A stretch of DNA of 64,000 nucleotides from Phycomyces nitens (lineage: Eukaryota; Mucoromycota; Mucoromycetes; Mucorales; Phycomycetaceae). The notes beneath the pieces are model-generated. The model ran no database searches, was not told the origin of the DNA, and saw only the letters and a list, made by a program, of their open reading frames with translations. Numbering within the stretch: the first letter of the stretch is position 1; the number at the start of each line of letters is the position of its first letter. Shown piece after piece: positions 35,201 through 43,988 of the stretch. The stretch is taken from the NCBI GenBank assembly GCA_022702545.1, contig JAHRBC010000003.1:4154001-4218000 (forward strand), given 5' to 3'. A program made the translations under genes and the position numbers.

Positions 35201-36058
35201 TTTAATCTTCTCCCATTGATCTTGAGGTAGAGGCAAATGTGGTAGGCTAGGCAGGAGATGTTGTAAGCTCTGAGACAATTGGTCTCGAAAATATGGTGAT
35301 AAAGCTAAACGGGGATTGGCCCTCCATAGCCCTTTTCCTGTACGTGATGCACCGAGTGACAGAGTAGTAGAGAGAAGAAAGTGATCAGACCAAGCAGGAT
35401 TGATATAGTCTATAGAAGATTCGTGCTTGAGAAGTGCTAGTTCGGGAGAGGCGAAGATATAGTCAATGCTGCTCATATGCACACCACGGGAGAATGTTGG
35501 CATAGGATTCTTGCCTTCATCGGTAATGCAATCAATCAGCGTGTTGGAGATGTAGTTGAGCCATGCTATTGGGGCTCGGCGAGGGTTGGATGAAGCACGG
35601 TTGTATGTGTAGTTGAAATCCCCTAAAACTAGGAGGCGGGACGGTGGGAGGGGTTGTGAGAATGGAGAGATGTGAAGAAGAGATGTGAAGAAGATCTTGC
35701 GGTCTGATACTACGGCTGGGGCATATATCACCACAATCTGAATGAGGTCGAAATGGTTGTTAGAGTGATGTATAGTGGCAAATATACTTCTACCACAGAG
35801 GCTGGAGTAAGTGTCAGAGAAAGAAATGGTTGGTGAGAGGGAGATAAGACCACAATGTTGTGTCCACTGGCTCTCATGTGCTTGGAATTGGGTGTGAAAG
35901 AGTTCTTGGGTTTTTTGGTCTTTGGCGTGTGATTCTTGGATTGCGAGGATTTGGATATTTTGTGAACGGAGGTGTCTGATAAAGTGGTTGCGATGTTGAG
36001 GGTCAGAGGTCTTGGTAAGCCCCCGACAGTTGATTGTTGCGATTTTTATTGTATTCAT
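32276..36058 (-). CDS. LINE ORF2: AP-like endonuclease and reverse transcriptase
   Basis: 1260 aa polyprotein for target-primed reverse transcription. Residues ~1-235 are an exonuclease-endonuclease-phosphatase domain: IATINCRGLTK, AIQESHAKD, VLGDFNYTYN and PAWSDHFLL carry the metal and catalytic residues. Residues ~440-740 are the reverse transcriptase, with SSPGPDGLPYEI, NWRPIALINTDAK, GLMLDQEKAYDRV, QRGLRQGDPLSPVLFN and the catalytic YADDVLVF. Near the C-terminus is a Cys/His motif, CPICTNEDDTLFHFLYQC, of the zf-RVT type. The ATG at 36058 overlaps the ORF1 stop (ATGA), a layout suited to termination-reinitiation. No internal stops or shifts were seen. Confidence 0.95.
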   Translation of the reverse strand: MNTIKIATINCRGLTKTSDPQHRNHFIRHLRSQNIQILAIQESHAKDQKTQELFHTQFQAHESQWTQHCGLISLSPTISFSDTYSSLCGRSIFATIHHSNNHFDLIQIVVIYAPAVVSDRKIFFTSLLHISPFSQPLPPSRLLVLGDFNYTYNRASSNPRRAPIAWLNYISNTLIDCITDEGKNPMPTFSRGVHMSSIDYIFASPELALLKHESSIDYINPAWSDHFLLSTTLSLGASRTGKGLWRANPRLALSPYFRDQLSQSLQHLLPSLPHLPLPQDQWEKIKATVRNIAKRHTRGATSWRVKREKALQSKRNRLMRQYKVDNIWDNELTAIERELSAIQQENVELLALRAQKHWRENGERSAGYLKRTVAAKKARKDIPFLRHPISNTMCTTPETMMAAATSFYEQLYTVDPVDSLAIDDLIQHLPDNLFLSDSTKLSMEAPFLVDDIRTAANRAPNQSSPGPDGLPYEILSLIFSEDGYADLIHTIYNDALLYGVFPPSWSSTCLSLLPKKGDLSSLKNWRPIALINTDAKVFTRLMNSRIADASRSLVTCYQTGFVQGRFIADNGIMARMVMEHARLSSSSAIGLMLDQEKAYDRVHPAYLKRVLQHFRFPDSVVHCISQLFFSTRISINVNGFLAPPIVQQRGLRQGDPLSPVLFNLAFEPLLRGLIGDQALIGFSPGPVDNNPIMPPPVKCLAYADDVLVFLQTPADLNILYHHLDTYSRASNARINLHKTEAFSLSGAPLPEWQTYLQAQSITSWHDHSSPTALTYLGFPLISSLAQRDLFCTKILQTIESACHIHSQRSLSVLGRATVLNTLILSRIWHVLRVVTVPQKFFDKLRSSMGKFLRQKMFPLASLAALCFPRFKGGLGVLDPQIQQKALSIKWLQPLMDPTVPKSFVTPWLIHFLDPHNQYGDTRLPLLFPRLRSSPLRSAQNALHSILSAIDAIPRDFSFITISYPTCLSLPILDVVVYSDPSDRNTTGWKRLLASDAFVYDEDLRAIRQRTSTERPVSPYLVSKLFRDLSTLRAELTPFFWRATLPPNDHPALQLPANPLIVDGSPLVSALQTGCSRFAAINTRQFRDICRDPGKSPHTLYPLTPRQWKYFWSLPIHHTTRSIWYRAILNTLSCRVTLHNRAPTIFVTPECPICTNEDDTLFHFLYQCPLKWPIWRSIWIQYFGHEPQTSELHSALFGFLFPILSSNYSHLHSCHIISSTLLAIWRSHWSYVFDATPFRTHIIIANIDSLTAQFAFDIDLT

Positions 36059-37398
36059 AATTTAGTTGGAGGGTTGCGGTTGCGCTTTGCGCCATCAGGT
36101 AGTATATTCTTCTTGGCTTCCTCCCTCAAACGGGTTTTCTTGGTTGGCGCCTTTGTCTTCTTGTTGTCCTGTGTATCATCGGCCTCACTCATCTCCACAT
36201 CACCAATCTCAACCTCCTCACCAGTATCTGGTGAAAATATGTTTTGGCTTTCTGAGGACAGGTGTTGCAAAGCTGCCATTTCTCGTTCTTCTTCGATGAT
36301 GCTTGCCACAAAGGCCTCTGCAACATCCTTCTCTTCAGCAGCAGCCGTCATGGCTTCTGCCTGTCTCTGGGTTTCAAGTGCTTCTCGGGCAACCTGTTGA
36401 GCCAGTTGAATACGGGTCGGGATGAGGATGTGACGGGTGTCAGTTTCATTTAGGCGGCCGTCCTCTTTCCGGATTTTCTGGTGCCGGTGGGTAGGTGGGT
36501 CGCGGGTACAGTGGATCTGAATGTGGCCAACAACACCACAATTGTGACATGTACGTGTCTCTCTGCGTCTCTCAGGACAGTTATCCACGGAATGTCCCAT
36601 TTGTTTGCAGAATACGCAATGGTCGCCCATCTTTGCCCAGGTACCATATACCTGGGTGTTCTCGGAGTACTTAATTTGGTAAGTGAGCGGGGCCCAAACC
36701 TTATGAGAAACAATAGGGCGTTCCAAATAGACATATCCATTCCCCTTGAACCATTGGCACTCGCCTTCCTCGTAGATCACTGTTTCACGGACATTTCCGT
36801 ACGGACTCAGACAGTCCCTGAGTTGAATTGCAATATCTTCATAGTCATCTGCTGGAAGACCCGACAAATTTACTCTGAAGAGTTTCAGGTCAGCTGAAAT
36901 CGCTGGGGTGGCCAGAAACTTTTGGTCTCCTACTTCGATAGCATATCGACATGCCTGCTCACAATATTCGTTACTAGAGAGACACAGTTCAATAGCAGTA
37001 TGTGTCTTCTCAGTCTTGGTTTTGAGCTGTCGCCCAATGCCACGGGGGTACGCCTTGCGCAAAGGCCAAAGAAAATCATCCAGATCAGTGACAGTCAAAG
37101 GGATATGGTAAAACACCGAGTGACTGGAAGTTCCTCGTCTGTATACTCTGGGTGTGGCATTCACATCCTTGTCTCCAATTAGCACTGCAGTGCGAGTTGG
37201 CTTGGGCTTGCTGTTAGCCGATTGAGCGGCACGTGCATATGTAGGTAGGCTACGTGGGGTAGGTAAGGTGAGTCCAGGTGGTGGTGGAGAGGCTGCCAGT
37301 GGAGAAGTGGGTGAGGTAGCCGTTGGTGGAGGTGGGATAGTGTTCCTGGATGAATCTGTCAAAATTGACAGATTCGGTTGTTTAGGTGAAAGAGCCAT
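36055..37398 (-). CDS. LINE ORF1: gag-like nucleic-acid-binding protein
   Basis: 447 aa. An N-terminal Pro/Ser/Thr-rich ~60 residues is followed by a region resembling an RNA-binding fold (FRVNLSGLPADDYEDIAIQL ... GNVRETVIYEEGECQWF). Two zinc knuckles follow, CVFCKQMGHSVDNCPE and CHNCGVVGHIQIHC, then an acidic, Lys-ending C-terminus. It probably coats the element RNA. The stop TGA is shared with the ATG of ORF2. The ATG is two bases from the element's end; no upstream in-frame ATG belongs to the element. Confidence 0.9.
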   Translation of the reverse strand: MALSPKQPNLSILTDSSRNTIPPPPTATSPTSPLAASPPPPGLTLPTPRSLPTYARAAQSANSKPKPTRTAVLIGDKDVNATPRVYRRGTSSHSVFYHIPLTVTDLDDFLWPLRKAYPRGIGRQLKTKTEKTHTAIELCLSSNEYCEQACRYAIEVGDQKFLATPAISADLKLFRVNLSGLPADDYEDIAIQLRDCLSPYGNVRETVIYEEGECQWFKGNGYVYLERPIVSHKVWAPLTYQIKYSENTQVYGTWAKMGDHCVFCKQMGHSVDNCPERRRETRTCHNCGVVGHIQIHCTRDPPTHRHQKIRKEDGRLNETDTRHILIPTRIQLAQQVAREALETQRQAEAMTAAAEEKDVAEAFVASIIEEEREMAALQHLSSESQNIFSPDTGEEVEIGDVEMSEADDTQDNKKTKAPTKKTRLREEAKKNILPDGAKRNRNPPTKL

Positions 37399-37400
37399 GA

Positions 37401-37457
37401 TTTGTTTTGCATTCCTACAAGTGCTGGGATAAATGTTGAAACAAGGAGCCTATATAA
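37401..37457 (+). pseudogene. Tc1/mariner-pogo transposase relic, right end
   Basis: Starts with the target-site duplication (37401-37413) and reads FVLHSYKCWDKC, a stop, then NKEPI and a stop. This continues the frame of 31623-32150 if the LINE and one duplication copy are removed. The pattern is the C-terminus expected for this transposase family. Confidence 0.8.
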
Positions 37458-37669
37458 TGGCATCGACAACCAAACCAGAAGCAAACAACACAGCTATTAA
37501 GAAAAAGGTATGCTACAATCAGATCAGCACCAAACAATTTTATATTTATTATATTTTTTATGTAGGTCATACATCATTGGCAAGTACTTTTAGGGCACCG
37601 TATGTTTGGGTGGAGGCCGTATGTGATCGTCAATGACTATTCGGAATTGCCCAAAATTGGCAGGTATTT
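37458..37669. other. Spacer between transposon relic and satellite
   Basis: About 210 bases with no feature recognised; probably the 3' part of the DNA transposon and unique DNA. Confidence 0.4.
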
Positions 37670-40600
37670 TAAAGGACACCAAGTGTAGGACACTTGAGAA
37701 AAGATGCTGGACACTTGAGAAAAGATGTTGGACACTTGAGAAAAGATGCTGGACACTTGAAAAAGATGTTGGACACTTAAGAAAAGATGCTGGACACTTC
37801 AGAAAAGATGTTGGACACTTGAAAAAGATGTAGGACACTTGAGAAAAGATGCTGGACACTTGAGAAAAGATGCTGGACACTTGAGAAAAGATGCTGGACA
37901 CTTGAGAAAAGATGCTGGACACTTGAGAAAAGATGCTGGACACTTGAGAAAAGATGCTGGACACTTGAGAAAAGATGCTGGACACTTGAAAAAGATGCAG
38001 GACACTTGAGAAAAGATGCTGGACACTTGAGAAAGATGTTGGACACTTGAGAAAAGATGCTGGACACTTGAGAAAAGATGCTGGACACTTGAGAAAAGAT
38101 GCTGGACACTTGAGAAAGATGTTGGACACTTAAGAAAAGATGCTGGACACTTGAGAAAGATGTTGGACACTTGAGAAAAGATGTTGGACACCTGAGAAAA
38201 GATGTAGGACACTTGAGAAAGATGTTGGACACTTGAGAAAAGATGCTGGACACTTGAGAAAAGATGCTGGACACTTGAAAAAGATGCAGGACACTTGAGA
38301 AAAGATGCTGGACACTTCAGAAAAGATGTTGGACACTTGAAAAAGATGTAGGACACTTGAGAAAAGATGCTGGACACTTAAAAAAGATGCTGGACACTTA
38401 AAAAAGATGCTGGACACCTGAGAAAGATGTTGGACACCTGAGAAAGATGTTGGACACTTGAAAAAGATGTTGGACACCTGAGAAAAGATGTAGGACACTT
38501 GAGAAAAGATGCTGGACACTTGAGAAAAGATGCTGGACACTTGAAAAAGATGCAGGACACTTGAGAAAAGATGCTGGACACTTGAGAAAGATGTTGGACA
38601 CTTGAGAAAAGATGCTGGACACTTGAGAAAAGATGCTGGACACTTGAGAAAAGATGCTGGACACTTGAGAAAGATGTTGGACACTTAAGAAAAGATGCTG
38701 GACACTTCAGAAAAGATGTTGGACACTTGAAAAAGATGTAGGACACTTGAGAAAAGATGCTGGACACTTAAAAAAGATGCTGGACACCTGAGAAAGATGT
38801 TGGACACCTGAGAAAGATGTTGGACACTTGAAAAAGATGTTGGACACCTGAGAAAAGATGTAGGACACTTGAGAAAGATGTTGGACACTTGAGAAAAGAT
38901 GCTGGACACTTGAGAAAAGATGCTGGACACTTGAAAAAGATGTAGGACACTTGAGAAAAGATGCTGGACACTTAAAAAAGATGCTGGACACCTGAGAAAG
39001 ATGTTGGACACCTGAGAAAGATGTTGGACACTTGAAAAAGATGTTGGACACCTGAGAAAAGATGTAGGACACTTGAGAAAGATGTTGGACACTTGAGAAA
39101 AGATGCTGGACACTTGAGAAAAGATGCTGGACACTTGAGAAAAGATGCTGGACACTTGAGAAAAGATGCTGGACACTTGAGAAAAGATGCTGGACACTTG
39201 AGAAAGATGTTGGACACTTGAAAAAGATGCAGGACACTTGAGAAAAGATGCTGGACACTTGAGAAAAGATGCTGGACACTTGAGAAAAGATGCTGGACAC
39301 TTGAGAAAAGATGCTGGACACTTGAGAAAAGATGCTGGACACTTGAGAAAGATGTTGGACACTTGAGAAAAGATGCTGGACACTTGAAAAAGATGTAGGA
39401 CACTTGAAAAAGATGTTGGACACCTGAGAAAAGATGCTGGACACTTGAGAAAAGATGCTGGACACTTGAAAAAGATGTAGGACACTTGAGAAAAGATGCT
39501 GGACACTTAAAAAAGATGCTGGACACCTGAGAAAGATGTTGGACACCTGAGAAAGATGTTGGACACTTGAAAAAGATGTTGGACACCTGAGAAAAGATGT
39601 AGGACACTTGAGAAAAGATGCTGGACACTTGAGAAAAGATGCTGGACACTTGAAAAAGATGCAGGACACTTGAGAAAAGATGCTGGACACTTGAGAAAGA
39701 TGTTGGACACTTGAGAAAAGATGCTGGACACTTGAGAAAAGATGCTGGACACTTGAGAAAAGATGCTGGACACTTGAGAAAGATGTTGGACACTTAAGAA
39801 AAGATGCTGGACACTTCAGAAAAGATGTTGGACACTTGAAAAAGATGTAGGACACTTGAGAAAAGATGCTGGACACTTAAAAAAGATGCTGGACACCTGA
39901 GAAAGATGTTGGACACCTGAGAAAGATGTTGGACACTTGAAAAAGATGTTGGACACCTGAGAAAAGATGTAGGACACTTGAGAAAGATGTTGGACACTTG
40001 AGAAAAGATGCTGGACACTTGAGAAAAGATGCTGGACACTTGAAAAAGATGTAGGACACTTGAGAAAAGATGCTGGACACTTAAAAAAGATGCTGGACAC
40101 CTGAGAAAGATGTTGGACACCTGAGAAAGATGTTGGACACTTGAAAAAGATGTTGGACACCTGAGAAAAGATGTAGGACACTTGAGAAAGATGTTGGACA
40201 CTTGAGAAAAGATGCTGGACACTTGAGAAAAGATGCTGGACACTTGAAAAAGATGTAGGACACTTGAGAAAAGATGCTGGACACTTAAAAAAGATGCTGG
40301 ACACCTGAGAAAGATGTTGGACACCTGAGAAAGATGTTGGACACTTGAAAAAGATGTTGGACACCTGAGAAAAGATGTAGGACACTTGAGAAAGATGTTG
40401 GACACTTGAGAAAAGATGCTGGACACTTGAGAAAAGATGCTGGACACTTGAAAAAGATGTAGGACACTTGAGAAAAGATGCTGGACACTTAAAAAAGATG
40501 CTGGACACCTGAGAAAGATGTTGGACACCTGAGAAAGATGTTGGACACTTGAAAAAGATGTTGGACACCTGAGAAAAGATGTAGGACACTTGAGAAAGAT

Positions 40601-42565
40601 GTTGGACACTTGAGAAAAGATGCTGGACACTTGAGAAAAGATGCTGGACACTTGAAAAAGATGTAGGACACTTGAGAAAAGATGCTGGACACTTAAAAAA
40701 GATGCTGGACACCTGAGAAAGATGTTGGACACCTGAGAAAGATGTTGGACACTTGAAAAAGATGTTGGACACCTGAGAAAAGATGTAGGACACTTGAGAA
40801 AGATGTTGGACACTTGAGAAAAGATGCTGGACACTTGAGAAAAGATGCTGGACACTTGAGAAAAGATGCTGGACACTTGAGAAAGATGTTGGACACTTGA
40901 GAAAAGATGCTGGACACTTGAGAAAGATGTTGGACACTTGAGAAAAGATGCTGGACACTTGAGAAAAGATGCTGGACACTTGAGAAAAGATGCTGGACAC
41001 TTGAGAAAGATGTTGGACACTTGAGAAAAGATGCTGGACACTTGAGAAAGATGTTGGACACTTGAGAAAAGATGCTGGACACTTGAGAAAAGATGCTGGA
41101 CACTTGAGAAAGATGTTGGACACTTGAGAAAAGATGCTGGACACTTGAGAAAAGATGCTGGACACTTGAGAAAGATGTTGGACACTTGAGAAAAGATGCT
41201 GGACACTTGAGAAAAGATGCTGGACACTTGAGAAAAGATGCTGGACACTTGAGAAAGATGTTGGACACTTGAGAAAAGATGCTGGACACTTGAAAAAGAT
41301 GTAGGACACTTGAGAAAAGATGCTGGACACTTGAGAAAAGATGTTGGACACTTGAAAAAGATGCAGGACACTTGAGAAAAGATGCTGGACACTTGAGAAA
41401 GATGTTGGACACTTGAGAAAAGATGCTGGACACTTGAGAAAAGATGCTGGACACTTGAGAAAAGATGCTGGACACTTGAGAAAAGATGCTGGACACTTGA
41501 GAAAGATGTTGGACACTTGAGAAAAGATGCTGGACACTTGAAAAAGATGTAGGACACTTGAGAAAAGATGCTGGACACTTGAGAAAAGATGCTGGACACT
41601 TGAAAAAGATGTAGGACACTTGAGAAAAGATGCTGGACACTTAAAAAAGATGCTGGACACCTGAGAAAGATGTTGGACACCTGAGAAAGATGTTGGACAC
41701 TTGAAAAAGATGTTGGACACCTGAGAAAAGATGTAGGACACTTGAGAAAGATGTTGGACACTTGAGAAAAGATGCTGGACACTTGAGAAAAGATGCTGGA
41801 CACTTGAAAAAGATGTAGGACACTTGAGAAAAGATGCTGGACACTTAAAAAAGATGCTGGACACCTGAGAAAGATGTTGGACACCTGAGAAAGATGTTGG
41901 ACACTTGAAAAAGATGTTGGACACCTGAGAAAAGATGTAGGACACTTGAGAAAGATGTTGGACACTTGAGAAAAGATGCTGGACACTTGAGAAAAGATGC
42001 TGGACACTTGAAAAAGATGTAGGACACTTGAGAAAAGATGCTGGACACTTAAAAAGATGCTGGACACCTGAGAAAGATGTTGGACACCTGAGAAAGATGT
42101 TGGACACTTGAAAAAGATGTTGGACACCTGAGAAAAGATGTAGGACACTTGAGAAAGATGTTGGACACTTGAGAAAAGATGCTGGACACTTGAGAAAAGA
42201 TGCTGGACACTTGAGAAAAGATGCTGGACACTTGAGAAAAGATGCTGGACACTTGAGAAAAGATGCTGGACACTTGAGAAAAGATGCTGGACACTTGAGA
42301 AAAGATGCTGGACACTTGAGAAAGATGTTGGACACTTGAGAAAAGATGCTGGACACTTGAGAAAGATGTTGGACACTTGAGAAAAGATGCTGGACACTTG
42401 AGAAAAGATGCTGGACACTTGAGAAAAGATGCTGGACACTTGAGAAAAGATGCTGGACACTTGAGAAAGATGTTGGACACTTGAGAAAAGATGCTGGACA
42501 CTTGAGAAAAGATGCTGGACACTTGAGAAAAGATGTTGGACACTTGAAAAAGATGTAGGCACTTT
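37670..42565. repeat. Satellite array of 20/21-bp units with 204-bp higher-order repeats
   Basis: Nearly 4.9 kb of tandem units of the type GAAAAGATGCTGGACACTTGA (21 bp) or the same with three A and GATGTT (20 bp), roughly 235-240 units by length. Variants differ mainly at GCT/GTT/GTA/GCA after GAT and at CTTGA/CCTGA/CTTAA. Units are ordered: a block of ten (204 bp) recurs exactly at 39877-40080, 40081-40284, 40285-40488 and 40489-40692, again at 41641-41844 and 41845-42048, and singly at 38768-38971. There are no spacers, so it is not a CRISPR. It lies between two head-to-head LINEs. Confidence 0.98.
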
Positions 42566-42650
42566 GATCCCCCTGCTTCCACAGCTAAAGAATTGTTTTT
42601 CGCGGATAAATATTCTACCGACACAAATCCCCACAATAAGAAATAGTATG

Positions 42651-43987
42651 AGTACCCCTGAGGGATCGAACTCACAGGGCAGTACTGTCAACCCATGGCA
42701 GGTACAACGACCAGCGATCCGTGCACAGAGCACATTATCCTGTCCGAGGAACAAGTGTCTTCATATCTTTACTGCACCTGGTTTTGACCAGAATCTCTCT
42801 ATGGATCCAGCATCCGCTGCTTGGGCCACCATCATCCATCTGTCAAGCGTTTTGTTCAATCTCGGCAAACTCGTTTCTGCCAACGCAGTAGATAATGTCC
42901 TTTCTGACCACATTGGCCAGATGACTTTGTTGATCTTAAGTTACACTCCCTCAAAGGACCTTTTGGCAGAGGCTCTTTTCACCGAACCTGCCACCCGGGT
43001 GAAAGCCACCTCCAACGGCCTGGTGTATCAGAGCACCCGAATTGTCGCCTCTCCAAGTGTGCCTTCTAATAGTCATATTGTGAAGGCAAACATGTATCGT
43101 ATCAGGGCCTGTGATCCCAAAACTGACCTTTTTGGGCCCATTGAAGGGGCTTTCCATTCGTAAGGAAAGGTTGTCCAATTGTGTGTTTACATCTCCCACC
43201 GTGGAACTTTCCGTGGTGAAGCTATCATCCTTCTGGACACATCTGGACTAGATAAGCCCAAAACTATCCCCAGCTACCTTCATTTGGAAGGCTCCATCTC
43301 TTGCGCAGTGGAGCTGCGTTCCAAGGATATTCTACCTGTGTGCGGGTATTGCCATGAGGAAGGCACTTCCTGCATGCATGTATGAAGCGCCTATCTTGCA
43401 CACCCCGCTGTAAGCGTTGTGGTGTCTTGGGCTATGAGATGGCCAGCAGAGACTGCCCTGCTCATCCCGACACCATTGAGGCTGAGCGTCTTCAGCAAGA
43501 GCAAATCCAGTTGGAGATTGTTGAAGCAGAAGCTCTCCATGCTCTTCAGACAGAAGCCAATGCTCCCTCTTCCCCACCTTCCAGTGCAGCCGTGTGTTCG
43601 ACATCGGACACCACAACTCTTGCACCTATATATTTGGCTCCCAAGCCCATTCGGGGCCGATCAGTGTCGGTAATGACTACTCGATCCAAGGCTGGATTCA
43701 CTAGACCCCCTGTCCCCAATGGTGATAACGTAGACATACCAATGTATGATCCCAGTGGTCGCGGCACTGCTGCCAGCAAGTACTCGTTTGCCGCTCGAGG
43801 CATTGCCCTTCCCGAGGATGGTGTATTCCGGCCTACAATGACGGATGTAGAATTCCGCCAGTCCCTGCTCAATTTCTCAGTCCAGGCCCATGCTCAGGGC
43901 AATCAACCTTTTGCTGATCTTGATGGCAATACGCCTATGAATGAACCTGACACTGCTTCTGACCACTCTGGTCAGCCATCTTTATAA
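42651..43987 (+). pseudogene. Broken LINE ORF1 (gag-like)
   Basis: Begins MSTPEGSNSQGSTVNP at 42651 and ends with a TAA at 43985-43987. Stops or shifts near 43161 and 43383 split it into three pieces. The knuckle region spans the second break: CGYCHEEGTSCMH, then CKRCGVLGYEMASRDCPAHP. The third piece is Ala/Pro/Gln-rich. It ends one base before the ORF2 ATG at 43989. Confidence 0.8.
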
Positions 43988-43988
43988 G

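Larger units (their letters stand above)
32149..37400 (-). mobile_element. Full-coding-length APE-type LINE retrotransposon, apparently intact
   Basis: A 5.25 kb non-LTR element on the minus strand with two open ORFs and no breaks. ORF1 (gag-like, CCHC knuckles) and ORF2 (endonuclease, reverse transcriptase, C-terminal Cys/His motif) overlap by ATGA. A 3' tail of 12 A (T at 32149-32160) follows a ~115-base 3' UTR. Exact 13-bp duplications of the target flank it. The left end on this strand lies only two bases before the ORF1 ATG, so there is practically no 5' UTR. It interrupts a transposase relic. The intact frames, exact duplication and clean tail indicate a recent insertion. Clade not assigned; two-ORF, APE-containing LINE-1-like elements are known in Mucoromycotina. 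Confidence 0.94.

Noticed and set aside
37670..42565. CRISPR array
   Set aside because: Units are contiguous with no spacers, and the genome is eukaryotic.
37690..42754. Many long minus-strand reading frames (up to 986 codons) in the satellite
   Set aside because: The unit length is mostly a multiple of three and lacks stops in these frames; the products are pure heptad repeats in all three frames. Treated as repeat arithmetic, not genes.
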